Source: Paracoccaceae bacterium (GTDB lineage: Bacteria > Pseudomonadota > Alphaproteobacteria > Rhodobacterales > Rhodobacteraceae). Taken from it: a stretch of DNA of 40,463 bases. The notes under the pieces are model-generated. The model ran no database searches. It worked only from the letters and a program-made list of their open reading frames with translations, and was not told the DNA's origin. Location of the stretch: the NCBI GenBank assembly GCA_026419405.1, contig JANZZL010000085.1, positions 1 through 40,463 on the forward strand. The letters are read 5' to 3'. A program made the position numbers and the translations under genes. This document shows positions 18,259 through 26,286 of the stretch, one piece after another (the first letter of the stretch is position 1; every line of letters begins with the position of its first letter).

Positions 18259-19071
18259 TTGGAGGTTCACACGCGCGGCAGGATCACCAAGGAAGGGATC
18301 CGCATCCACGAGGATGCGGATTTTGCCGGCATGCGCGCGGCCGGGCAGGTCGCGGCGCGGATCCTCGACGAGGTGATCCCGCTGGTGCAGCCGGGCGTGA
18401 CCACCGGCGAACTCGACGACTTCGTGCGCGGGCGCGTCGAGGCGCTGGGCGCCCGCTCGGCCACGATCGGCTACAAGGGCTATCAGCACGCCACCTGCAT
18501 CAGCGTCAATCACGTGGTCTGCCACGGCATCCCCGGGCCGAAGCTCCTGAAGGACGGCGACATCCTGAACATCGACGTGACGGTGATCGTCGATGGCTGG
18601 TATGGCGATTCGAGCCGCATGTACGTGGCCGGAACGCCGAACCGCAAGGCCGCGCGGCTGATCGAGGTCACGCACGATGCGCTGATGCGCGGCATCGAGG
18701 CCGTGCGCCCCGGCAACACCTTCGGCGACATCGGCCACGCGATCCAGTCCTTCGTCGAGGGGAACCGCATGAGCGTGGTGCGCGACTTCTGCGGCCACGG
18801 CCTCGGGCGGGTGTTCCACGCCCCGCCGAACGTGCTGCACTACGGCCGGCCCGGCACCGGCCCGGTGCTGGAGGAGGGCATGTTCTTCACCATCGAGCCG
18901 ATGGTGAACCTCGGCCGGCCCGAGACCAAGGTCCTCTCCGACGACTGGACGGCGGTGACACGCGACAAGTCGCTCTCGGCGCAGTTCGAGCATTCCGTCG
19001 GCGTCACCGCCGATGGCTGCGAGATCTTCACCCTCTCGCCCGCGGGGCGGTTCCACCCGACCTGGGGCTGA
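18259..19071 (+). CDS. map: Methionine aminopeptidase type I
   Basis: A 270-residue metalloprotease that removes the initiator methionine from nascent proteins. The metal ligands are visible in order: the ISVNHVVCHGIPG histidine region, the two Asp positions around LNIDVTVIVDGWYGDSS, the GHGLGRVFHAPP histidine, FFTIEPMV (Glu) and QFEHSVGVT (Glu). The best start is the TTG at 18259, with GAGG 6 bases upstream, giving the usual length. A longer frame from a GTG at 18178 adds an Arg-rich tail not typical of the family. It follows sfsA after 93 bp. Confidence 0.95.
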   Translation: MEVHTRGRITKEGIRIHEDADFAGMRAAGQVAARILDEVIPLVQPGVTTGELDDFVRGRVEALGARSATIGYKGYQHATCISVNHVVCHGIPGPKLLKDGDILNIDVTVIVDGWYGDSSRMYVAGTPNRKAARLIEVTHDALMRGIEAVRPGNTFGDIGHAIQSFVEGNRMSVVRDFCGHGLGRVFHAPPNVLHYGRPGTGPVLEEGMFFTIEPMVNLGRPETKVLSDDWTAVTRDKSLSAQFEHSVGVTADGCEIFTLSPAGRFHPTWG

Positions 19072-19119
19072 GGCCTGCCGCGGACCCCGGGCCTGCGCGC
19101 CGCGCGCGTCCGGCCCGCA

Positions 19120-19314
19120 TCAGCGCCGGCCGGACTCCTCGCCTTCCCGGTCCCAGTGCGCCAGCAGGAGCGGCCGGCCGTTGGCGGCCGTGAGCAGGTC
19201 TGCGATCAGGACCGGTCCGCGCGGCCGGCGCGGCGGTGGGCCGCCGGCGGCGACGGCGGGTGCGTCGGGCGAGGCGGCGGGGGGCAGGGCGGTGACGAAC
19301 ATGGGGCCGAGCAT
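19120..19314 (-). CDS. Possible 64-residue hypothetical protein downstream of rsmD
   Basis: A short ORF on the rsmD strand begins 59 bases after the rsmD stop, with GGAG 5 bases before its ATG; an alternative ATG is at 19302. The middle is Pro/Ala-rich, and the end (GPVLIADLLTAANGRPLLLA then HWDREGE) looks more protein-like than random GC-rich sequence. No domain or function is recognised. It converges with map, which ends 48 bases away. Real-gene status is uncertain. Confidence 0.4.
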   Translation of the reverse strand: MLGPMFVTALPPAASPDAPAVAAGGPPPRRPRGPVLIADLLTAANGRPLLLAHWDREGEESGRR

Positions 19315-19373
19315 AGCACTCCGCGCGCCCCCCGTCGCGTCGCTTCGCCCCGGCCGGGGGGTGGCCTGCCGCC

Positions 19374-19940
19374 TCAGCCGACCCGCTCGAGCAGCGTCAC
19401 CCAGGTCTCGCCGTAGCGGCGCCGGTCGAGCAGGGCGAAGCCCGGCGGCGGCTCCTGCGGGGCGTTCTCCTCCCAGACGATCGTGGCGCCGGGGGCAAGC
19501 CATCCGCCGGCCTCGGCCGAGGCCAGCGCGCGCGCCCCGAGCCCGCGCCCGTAGGGCGGGTCGAGGAAGACCAGCGAGAAGGGCGCGCCGCGATTTACCC
19601 CGAGCGCGGTCGCGTCGCGCCGGTAGAGGTCGGTCACCCCCTGGGCCTGCATCAGCTCGATGTTGCGGCGGATCAGGGCGCGGGCCGCGGCGCCGTCCTC
19701 GACGAAGGTGACGCGCGCCGCCCCGCGCGACAGCGCCTCGAGCCCAAGCGCGCCGGTGCCCGCGAAGAGGTCGAGCACCCGCGCCCCCGGCACCGGATCG
19801 GGGCGCGCGGGGTTGTTCTGGAGAAGGTTGAAGACCGCCTCGCGCACCCGGTCCGAAGTGGGCCGCAGCCGCGCCGCGGGATCGCCCGCGCCGACCTCGG
19901 CCAGCCTCAGCCCGCGCCGTGCACCCCCGACGATGCGCAA
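19374..19940 (-). CDS. rsmD: 16S rRNA (guanine(966)-N2)-methyltransferase
   Basis: A 188-residue AdoMet-dependent enzyme that methylates G966 of 16S rRNA. The N-terminus MRIVGGARRG is the usual RsmD start. The AdoMet motif LDLFAGTGALGLEALSRGA is near 56-74 and the catalytic NPPY-type motif reads DPPYGRG. The start codon is TTG at 19940, chosen because it yields the conserved N-terminus; it lies 7 bases after the stop of the upstream FAD oxidoreductase, so the two are probably co-transcribed. Confidence 0.94.
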   Translation of the reverse strand: MRIVGGARRGLRLAEVGAGDPAARLRPTSDRVREAVFNLLQNNPARPDPVPGARVLDLFAGTGALGLEALSRGAARVTFVEDGAAARALIRRNIELMQAQGVTDLYRRDATALGVNRGAPFSLVFLDPPYGRGLGARALASAEAGGWLAPGATIVWEENAPQEPPPGFALLDRRRYGETWVTLLERVG

Positions 19941-19947
19941 GGGCGGC

Positions 19948-21153
19948 TCAGCCCTTCAGCAGCGCCTTGAGGTCGGCTCCGGCATCGGCCACCGCCTCGG
20001 GCGCGGGCGAGCGGCCGGCCTCGAGCAGCCGCTTGCCCACCATGTAGGCGCGGGCATCGTTCATCGCATCCACCGCCAGGAACTCCCCGCCCCGATAATA
20101 CCAGTGCGAGCGCGCCGCGCCGGCATCGCGCACCACCACCCGGTCGTAGCCGGTGTTCAGCCCGGCGATCTGCAGCGCCACGTCGTACTGGTCGGACCAG
20201 AACCAGGGCACCGGGGCATAGGGCCTGCCTGCGCCCAGCATGTTCGCCGCCACCGCCTCGGCCATGTCGATCGCGTTCTGCACGCTCTCGAGCCGGATCC
20301 GCCCGCCCTTCCACGGGAACGAGGCGCAGTCGCCCGCGGCCCAGACCCCGGCCGCCGAGGTGTGGCCGTAGGCATCCGCGGCAATCCCGTTGTCGCAGGC
20401 GATGCCCGCGGCCTCGGCCAGCGCGGTCGCCGGCGTGATCCCGACCCCGACGATCACGAAATCGGCGGCGACGCGGCTGCCGTCGGACAGCTCGGCCCCG
20501 GTCACGCGGTCCTCCCCCGTCAGCCGGACGAGGCCGGTTCCCTCGCGGATCGAGACGCCGTGCCGGCTGTGCAGCTCGCGGAACCAGGCCGAGGTCTCGG
20601 GGCAGGCCACGCGCTGGAGGATGCGCGGCGCCATCTCGATCAGCGTCGTCTCGAGCCCCTTCTGCGCGGCGACCGCGGCGGCCTCGAGCCCGATGTAGCC
20701 GCCGCCCACGATCAGCACCCGCGCCCCCTCGCGGAACCGGGGCCGCATCGCGTCGATGTCGGCCAGCGTGCGCACCGTGAACACGCCCGGCAGGTCGCCG
20801 CCGATCGCCGCCGGAAGCCGCCGCGGCACCGAGCCGGTCACCAGGGCGAGCTGGTCCCAGGGCAGGTCCGCGCCGCCGACGGAGAGCCGCTTCGCCGCCG
20901 GATCGACGGCCGTCACCGGGGCGCCGAGGCGGAGCGCGATGCCCTGTTCGGCCCAGAACGACTCCGGCCGCAGGTAGAGGCGCTCCTCCTCCATCTCGCC
21001 CAGAAGGTATTTCTTCGACAGCGGCGGGCGCTGGTAGGGCGGCACCGGCTCCTCTCCGAAGATCGTGATCTCGCCGTCCCAGCCCAGGGCGCGCAGCTTC
21101 GCGGCAAGCGAGGCGCCGGCCTGGCCCGCGCCCACGATGGCGACGTGCGGCAT
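19948..21153 (-). CDS. FAD-dependent ferredoxin reductase (rhodocoxin/putidaredoxin reductase-like)
   Basis: A 401-residue flavoprotein of the ferredoxin-NAD(P)H reductase type that serves P450 or ring-hydroxylating dioxygenase chains. The N-terminal FAD motif is VAIVGAGQAGASLAAKLR (about 4-21), then YQRPPLSKKYL (41-51), the NADH motif VLIVGGGYIGLEAA (about 146-159), the second FAD motif VWAAGDCA and the C-terminal reductase domain. GGGGGA precedes the ATG. No ferredoxin, P450 or oxygenase gene is in the window, so its redox partner must be elsewhere. It is divergent from the peroxiredoxin. Confidence 0.92.
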   Translation of the reverse strand: MPHVAIVGAGQAGASLAAKLRALGWDGEITIFGEEPVPPYQRPPLSKKYLLGEMEEERLYLRPESFWAEQGIALRLGAPVTAVDPAAKRLSVGGADLPWDQLALVTGSVPRRLPAAIGGDLPGVFTVRTLADIDAMRPRFREGARVLIVGGGYIGLEAAAVAAQKGLETTLIEMAPRILQRVACPETSAWFRELHSRHGVSIREGTGLVRLTGEDRVTGAELSDGSRVAADFVIVGVGITPATALAEAAGIACDNGIAADAYGHTSAAGVWAAGDCASFPWKGGRIRLESVQNAIDMAEAVAANMLGAGRPYAPVPWFWSDQYDVALQIAGLNTGYDRVVVRDAGAARSHWYYRGGEFLAVDAMNDARAYMVGKRLLEAGRSPAPEAVADAGADLKALLKG

Positions 21154-21236
21154 GATTGTCCCCCGTGCTCTGGTCCGTTGCCGGCCGCGAGGCTATATCC
21201 CGCCCGGACGGAAACGCAATGCGCGAGGAACGGGAC

Positions 21237-21725
21237 ATGACGATTGCCGTGGGCGACAGGCTGCCGGATGCGGAACTGCTGCGGATGGGCGAGAACGGCG
21301 CCGAACGGGTGCCGCTTGCCGACCGGCTCAGGGGACGCCGGGTGGTGCTCTTCGGCCTGCCCGGCGCCTACACGGGCACCTGCACCTCGGCCCATGTCCC
21401 GAGCTTCATCCGCACCCGGCCGCAGTTCGCGGCGAAGGGGATCGACGAGATCATCTGCGTCGCGGTCAACGATCCCTTCGTGATGAAGGCCTGGGGCGAG
21501 GCCACCGGCGCGACGAAGGCCGGTCTCACCATGCTGGCCGATGCCGACGGATCGTTCACGAAGGCGATCGGGATGGACTTCACGAACCCCGCCGTGGGCT
21601 TCTTCGGCCGGTCGAAGCGCTACGCCCTCTATGCCGAGGACGGGGTTGTGAAGGTGCTGCACGCCGAGGAGAACCCGGGCGTCTGCGAGACCTCGGGCGG
21701 CGAGGCGATGCTGGCGGCGATCTGA
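21237..21725 (+). CDS. Prx5-type peroxiredoxin
   Basis: A 162-residue thiol peroxidase of the Prx5 (PrxII/hybrid) group that reduces hydrogen and alkyl peroxides. The peroxidatic Cys49 lies in LPGAYTGTCTSAHVPSF. Cys74 and Cys150 (NPGVCETSGG) are also present; Cys150 resembles the resolving Cys of atypical 2-Cys Prx5 proteins, so an intramolecular disulfide is possible. GAGGAA lies 8 bases before the chosen ATG; another in-frame ATG is at 21219. It is divergent from the FAD reductase and converges with phhB. Confidence 0.94.
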   Translation: MTIAVGDRLPDAELLRMGENGAERVPLADRLRGRRVVLFGLPGAYTGTCTSAHVPSFIRTRPQFAAKGIDEIICVAVNDPFVMKAWGEATGATKAGLTMLADADGSFTKAIGMDFTNPAVGFFGRSKRYALYAEDGVVKVLHAEENPGVCETSGGEAMLAAI

Positions 21726-21761
21726 CCCCCGGCGCGGGTCGGGGTGGGGCGGGCGCGCGGC

Positions 21762-22058
21762 TCAGTGCAGCGCGTCCATCTTCGCCGCAAGCCGGACATC
21801 GAGCGCCGTGAGGCCGCCCGCGTCATGCGTCGTCAGCGTCACCTCCACGGTGCGGTAGACGTTGGTCCACTCCGGGTGGTGGTTCCACTTCTCGGCCCAG
21901 AGCGCGACCTTGGCCATCCAGCCGAAGGCATCGACGAAGTTGCCGAAGGTGAAGGTCTTGCGGATCGCGTCGCGGTCTGCGGCAAGCTGCCAGCCGTTGG
22001 CGAGCAGCGGGGCGAGCGCCTCGTCGCGCCCGGGTCCGGGCACAAGTCTCTCGGTCAT
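21762..22058 (-). CDS. phhB: 4a-hydroxytetrahydrobiopterin (pterin-4a-carbinolamine) dehydratase
   Basis: A 98-residue protein of normal family length that dehydrates pterin-4a-carbinolamine in cofactor recycling. The signature KWNHHPEW, then VYRTVEVTLTTHDAGG and a final Asp (TALD), is complete. AAGGAG precedes the ATG, which overlaps the GST stop as ATGA. No aromatic amino-acid hydroxylase is in the window, so the pterin pathway it serves is not shown here. Confidence 0.95.
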   Translation of the reverse strand: MTERLVPGPGRDEALAPLLANGWQLAADRDAIRKTFTFGNFVDAFGWMAKVALWAEKWNHHPEWTNVYRTVEVTLTTHDAGGLTALDVRLAAKMDALH

Positions 22059-22690
22059 CCTCGGGTCTCCTTCTGCAGGGCCTCGGCCGCGGCGTCGTCG
22101 AGCGCGCGGGCGCGGGCAAGGGCCGGCCGGGAGCCGAGCCGGTCGCGGTAGGCGGCGAAGTCCGGAAGCTCGGGGATGGTGCCGAACTGCATGCCCCAGA
22201 TGACGGCTGATCCGACGTAGACATCGGCCGCCGTGAACCGGGGGCCGGCAACGAAGTCCCGTCCCCCGATCGCGGTGGCGAGCGTCTCGATGGTGCTTGC
22301 GTAGTCGCCGTAGCCGAACATGCGCCGCCGTTCGGGGTCGGGGTCCCAGCCCACGGCATGGTTGGTGACGGCCTGCTCCAGCGGCCCGGCGGCAAAGAAC
22401 ATCCAGCGGTAGTAGTCCGCCCGCTCGGCCGGCGCCGGGGCAAGCCCCGCCTCGGGGAAGGCATCGGCAAGATAGGCGCAGATCGCCGCGCATTCGGTCA
22501 CGACACGGTCGCCGTGGCGCAGGGCGGGCACCTTGCCCATCGGGTTGATCGCCAGATACTCCGGCGCCTTCATGGTCGTGTCGTAGTCGAGGATGACCGT
22601 CTCGTAGGGGGCGCCGGTCTCCTCGAGCATCCAGCGCGCGATCCGCCCGCGCGACCAGGGGTTGGTGTAGAGCGTGAGCGTTGCGGTCAT
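22055..22690 (-). CDS. Glutathione S-transferase family protein
   Basis: A 211-residue cytosolic GST. The N-terminal thioredoxin-like domain (about 3-80) includes the glutathione-binding NPMGKVPAL and an ECAAICAYLA helix; the all-helical C-terminal domain (about 90-205) contains FTAADVYVGS. The substrate is unknown; it could be a detoxification or housekeeping isoform. It overlaps phhB by 4 bases and is probably co-transcribed with it and with the upstream FemAB-like gene 46 bp away. Confidence 0.93.
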   Translation of the reverse strand: MTATLTLYTNPWSRGRIARWMLEETGAPYETVILDYDTTMKAPEYLAINPMGKVPALRHGDRVVTECAAICAYLADAFPEAGLAPAPAERADYYRWMFFAAGPLEQAVTNHAVGWDPDPERRRMFGYGDYASTIETLATAIGGRDFVAGPRFTAADVYVGSAVIWGMQFGTIPELPDFAAYRDRLGSRPALARARALDDAAAEALQKETRG

Positions 22691-22736
22691 TCCCGATCCT
22701 ACCCGATCGCCAACCGGGCGCCAGCATGCCCGAGGG

Positions 22737-23906
22737 TCACCCCCTGCGGAAGGGCGCGTAGCCGGCGAGCACCTCGTTCTCCTCCTCGACCGCGCGCCGC
22801 TCGGCCTCGAGGAACCGCGCGACCGCGCTGCGGAACCCCGGATCGGCGATCCAGTGCAGCGAATGGCAGGTCACCGGCAGGTAGCCGCGCGCCAGCTTGT
22901 GCTCGCCCTGGGCGCCGGCCTCGACGCGGGGCAGGCCATGGGCGATGGCGTGGTCGATCGCCTGATAGTAGCACAGTTCGAAATGCAGGCAGGGGTGATC
23001 CTCGATGCAGCCCCAGTAGCGGCCGTAGAGCGCGCCGCGCCCGATGAGGTTGAGCGCCCCGGCAACCGGCCGCCCGTCGCGCACGGCCAGCACCAGCAGG
23101 ATGTCGTCGGCCATGGTCTCGTGCAGGATGTCGAAGAAGCGCCGGGTCAGGTAGGGCCGGCCCCACTTGCGTGCGCCGGTGTCCTGGTAGAAGGCCCAGA
23201 ATGCCTCCCAGTGCGCGGGGCGCAGGTCGGCCCCGGTCAGGCGCAGGATCTCGCCGCCGAAGGCGCGCGCGGTCTGGCGCTCCTTGCGGATCGCCTTGCG
23301 CTTGCGCGAACTCAGCGTGGCGAGGAAATCCTCGAAGCTGCCGTAGCCGGGATTGGCGAAGTGGAACTGCTGGCTGGTGCGGTGCAGCAGCCCCAGCGCC
23401 GTCCCGGCCTCGGCCTCCTCGGCCGTGCAGAAGGTGACATGCACCGAGGAGAGCCGGTTGCGCGCGGCCAGCGCAAGCGCGCCCTCGACCAGGGCGGCGC
23501 GCCCCTCGGCCTCGCGGCCCGGCCGGACGAGGAAGCGCCGCCCCGTCACCGGGGTGAAGGGCACCGCGATCTGGAGCTTGGGGTAGTAGCGGCCGCCGGC
23601 GCGCTCCCAGGCATGCGCCCAGGCGTGGTCGAAGATGTATTCGCCCTGGCTGTGCCCCTTGGCATAGAGCGGGGCGACGGCGACCGTCTCGGTTCCCTGC
23701 CGCAGCACGAGGTGATGCGGCTCCCAGCCGGTGCCGGGCCCGACCGAGCCGCTTTCCTCGAGCGCCGACAGGAAGCGGTGCGTGGTGAAGGGGTCGGCGG
23801 GCCGGCCCCCGTCGGCCGCCTCGGGGCAGGCGCAGGCGTCCCATTCCGCCGCCGGGATGTCGGCGATGCGGTCGAGCACCTCCAGCGTCAGGGGAATGTC
23901 GTCCAT
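22737..23906 (-). CDS. FemAB/DUF482-like GNAT-fold protein
   Basis: A 389-residue protein of the DUF482 (peptidoglycan-biosynthesis-like, GNAT-fold) family. Typical blocks are PFTPVTGRRFL near 115-125, SSRKRKAIRKER near 198-209, and ARGYLPVTCHSLHW near 343-356. The family is widespread in alphaproteobacteria but has no proven substrate; transfer of an aminoacyl or acyl group is inferred from the fold. It follows the GDPD gene by 66 bp in the same direction, a neighbourhood I believe recurs in Rhodobacterales. Confidence 0.88.
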   Translation of the reverse strand: MDDIPLTLEVLDRIADIPAAEWDACACPEAADGGRPADPFTTHRFLSALEESGSVGPGTGWEPHHLVLRQGTETVAVAPLYAKGHSQGEYIFDHAWAHAWERAGGRYYPKLQIAVPFTPVTGRRFLVRPGREAEGRAALVEGALALAARNRLSSVHVTFCTAEEAEAGTALGLLHRTSQQFHFANPGYGSFEDFLATLSSRKRKAIRKERQTARAFGGEILRLTGADLRPAHWEAFWAFYQDTGARKWGRPYLTRRFFDILHETMADDILLVLAVRDGRPVAGALNLIGRGALYGRYWGCIEDHPCLHFELCYYQAIDHAIAHGLPRVEAGAQGEHKLARGYLPVTCHSLHWIADPGFRSAVARFLEAERRAVEEENEVLAGYAPFRRG

Positions 23907-23972
23907 CGGCGCGGCTCCGGGGCCATCGCGGCTCTAGGTGGGGCCGGGGGGCGGGTGGTCAAGGCCGGCGGC

Positions 23973-24746
23973 TCAGGGGCGCGGGATCGCGGCGGCATAG
24001 CCCTCGAAGGTCACGTTGTGGGCGATGCGCCGCGCCGCGGCCTCGGCCTCGGCAGAGCGGATCGTCCAGCAGAGCACTGCCGCGCCGCGGGCCTTGAGCT
24101 CGGCCACCCGCGGGCGGCCGAGATCCTTCGCCTCGTGCGAGATGAAGCTTGCGCCCACGCGGTCGTAGTCGGGAATGCCGCGCAGCCGGCGCCGCACCTC
24201 GTCCGGGATCCCCTCCCAGTCCTTCGCGTGCCAGGCCGAGGTGGTCAGCCCGCGCGCCACATCCGGCGCGTGCCCGGCGAAGGCCGCGACCGAATGGGGG
24301 TTGAACGACATCACCGCGACCGGGCCGCCGTAGCCGGCAAGGTCGGCGGCCACCGCGGCCTCGAGCGCGCCCACGGCCGGGCCCATCGCCCCGTCCTGGT
24401 CCTTGATCTCGACCAGCAGCGCGACCCGTCCGGCGACCAGCCGCAGCACCTCGGCCAGCGTCGGGATGCCCTCGCCGTCGCTGCCGCGCAGCGGGATCCG
24501 GCCCAGCTCGGCCGCGCCGCGCTGCCGCACCGGGCCGCGTTCCGGGGTCAGCCGGTCGAGCTCGTCGTCGTGGAACACCATCGCGCGGCCGTCGGCGGAA
24601 AGCTGCACGTCGCACTCGATCCCGTAGCCGGCGGCGATCGCGGCCGCGAAGGCCGCGCGCGAGTTCTCGGGCCGCCCCGCGGCGCGGTCGTGATAGCCCC
24701 GGTGCGCCAGCGGCGGGCCGAGGAAGGCGCGGGGAAGCGGCGTCAT
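23973..24746 (-). CDS. Glycerophosphodiester phosphodiesterase family protein
   Basis: A 257-residue enzyme of the GDPD family, which hydrolyses glycerophosphodiesters to glycerol-3-phosphate and an alcohol. Catalytic features are AHRGYHD near 14-20, PENS near 27-30, GIECDVQLSADG near 42-53 and the FHDDELDRLT block. No signal peptide is seen, so it is probably cytosolic. The ATG overlaps the RidA stop (ATGA), fixing the start. Confidence 0.93.
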   Translation of the reverse strand: MTPLPRAFLGPPLAHRGYHDRAAGRPENSRAAFAAAIAAGYGIECDVQLSADGRAMVFHDDELDRLTPERGPVRQRGAAELGRIPLRGSDGEGIPTLAEVLRLVAGRVALLVEIKDQDGAMGPAVGALEAAVAADLAGYGGPVAVMSFNPHSVAAFAGHAPDVARGLTTSAWHAKDWEGIPDEVRRRLRGIPDYDRVGASFISHEAKDLGRPRVAELKARGAAVLCWTIRSAEAEAAARRIAHNVTFEGYAAAIPRP

Positions 24747-25207
24747 GCGACCTCGAAGATCCCCTCGATCTCGACCGCGACGCCGAGCGGCAGCGAGGCC
24801 GCCGAGACCGCCGAACGCGCATGCCGGCCCGCGTCGCCGAGGATGGCGACGAGCGTGTCGGAGGCGCCGTTGATCACCTTGGGCTGGTCGGTGAAGTCGG
24901 GGGTGGAATTCACGAAGCCGGTCAGCTTCACGACGCGCACGAGCCGCGAGAGATCACCGCTGCAGGCAGCTTTGACCTGCGCCAGAAGCGCCAGCGCGCA
25001 GGCCCGCGCAGCGGCGGCCCCCTCCTCGACCGTCATGTCGGCGCCGAGCCTGCCCCGGATCAGGCCGCCCGGCCCCTGGCTGATCTGGCCCGACACGTGC
25101 ACGAGGTTCCCGCTGCGCACCCAGGGCACGTAGTTCGCCGCCGGCGCGGGCGCGTCGGGAAGCGTCAGCCCGAGCTCTGCGAGGCGTTGGTCGATCGCGG
25201 ATGTCAT
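24743..25207 (-). CDS. RidA/YjgF-family enamine/imine deaminase
   Basis: A 154-residue Rid-family protein of the longer (YjgH/RidA-like) subgroup. Rid proteins hydrolyse reactive enamine/imine intermediates such as 2-aminoacrylate. LVHVSGQISQGPGG and VVKLTGFVNSTPDF are the recognisable blocks, and the family-typical EIEGIFEVA end is present. AGGAGG precedes the ATG at 25207. It overlaps the GDPD gene by 4 bases and is divergent from mlaA. Which Rid substrate it handles cannot be told. Confidence 0.9.
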   Translation of the reverse strand: MTSAIDQRLAELGLTLPDAPAPAANYVPWVRSGNLVHVSGQISQGPGGLIRGRLGADMTVEEGAAAARACALALLAQVKAACSGDLSRLVRVVKLTGFVNSTPDFTDQPKVINGASDTLVAILGDAGRHARSAVSAASLPLGVAVEIEGIFEVA

Positions 25208-25388
25208 CTGTCCCTCCTGTGTCCCTCCTGCCGCGTGGCGGGCGCCGGGCCCGCGCGTCGGGTTCCTCTGTAGCCGGGCGGGCGATGCTGCGGAACCGGG
25301 AATCGCGCAACGCGAACGTGATCGGAGGGCGCCTGCCACCTGCGGGCCCCGGCGGCACGCGGGGGGTGTGCTTCGGCGCCGAGTGGTC

Positions 25389-25394
25389 TAATAC
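25389..25394 (+). promoter_or_regulatory. Possible -10 box for mlaA
   Basis: TAATAC lies 32 bases before the mlaA TTG in an otherwise GC-rich gap. No matching -35 box is evident, so this is weak. Confidence 0.2.
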
Positions 25395-25425
25395 GGGGCG
25401 AAGCGAACCGCAGCGAGGGCAGCCC

Positions 25426-26286
25426 TTGCGCCGATCCGATGCCCAGACCCGCGCGCGCGCCCTCGTGACCGGGGCGGTCCTGCTCGTGCTTGCCGCCTGC
25501 GGGCCGGCGCCGGTCGCCCGCGGCATCAACGACCCCAACGAGGCGGCGAACCGCGAGGTGCACGCGTTCAACAAGGCGCTCGACCGGACCTTCCTGAGGG
25601 GCGGGGCCGAGGGCGTGAAGTCGATCCCGCAACCCCTGCGCACCGCGGTGCGCAACCTCGGGGGCAACCTCGACATGCCGCGGATCGTGCTCAACGACCT
25701 GCTCCAGGGCAATGCCGACGACGCGGTCCACAACGGCTTCCGCTTCCTCGTGAACACCACCTTCGGCCTCGGCGGGCTGCTCGACCCCGCGACCGACATG
25801 GGGCTCGACATGCGCGCCACCGATTTCGGCGAGACGCTGCACGTCTGGGGCGCGCCCGAGGGCGCCTATGTCGAGCTGCCCGTCCTCGGACCCTCGACCG
25901 AGCGCGACACCGCCGGCCTGATCGTCGATCTCGCGCTCAATCCGCTGCGCTTCGTCCTGCCCGCGCGGGAACTGCGTGCGGCCACGGCGCTGCGCTTCGC
26001 CGCGCGCCTGAGCGAGCGTGCCGAATTCGGCGCGACCGTCGACTCGCTCCTCTACCAGAGCGCGGACAGCTACGCCCAGGTGCGCCTGCTCTACCTCCAG
26101 AACCGCCGGTTCCGGCTTGGCGGGGGGGATGCCGCGGCGGCGGGTGCGGTCGATCCCTACGGCGATCCCGACGCCGATCCCTACGACGACCCTGCGGCCG
26201 CCGCGGGCGGCGCCGGTCCGCCCCTGCCGGCCGATCCCGCGCTCGACCCCTTCTACGACCCCTACGAGGATCCGAATGTCCGCTGA
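25426..26286 (+). CDS. mlaA: MlaA-family outer-membrane lipoprotein (VacJ)
   Basis: A 286-residue lipoprotein of the Mla system, which removes mislocalised phospholipid from the outer leaflet of the outer membrane. The signal peptide ends in lipobox LAAC with Cys25. The MlaA domain follows (NDPNEAANREVHAFNKALD, then NLGGNLDMPRIVLNDLLQG and TDFGETLHVWG). The last ~45 residues are an unusual Asp/Pro/Tyr-rich tail with repeated DPY/DP units. The start is the TTG at 25426, preceded by GAGGG and giving a proper signal peptide; no in-frame ATG serves. It overlaps mlaC by 11 bases. The MlaFEDB transporter genes are not in the window. Confidence 0.92.
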   Translation: MRRSDAQTRARALVTGAVLLVLAACGPAPVARGINDPNEAANREVHAFNKALDRTFLRGGAEGVKSIPQPLRTAVRNLGGNLDMPRIVLNDLLQGNADDAVHNGFRFLVNTTFGLGGLLDPATDMGLDMRATDFGETLHVWGAPEGAYVELPVLGPSTERDTAGLIVDLALNPLRFVLPARELRAATALRFAARLSERAEFGATVDSLLYQSADSYAQVRLLYLQNRRFRLGGGDAAAAGAVDPYGDPDADPYDDPAAAAGGAGPPLPADPALDPFYDPYEDPNVR

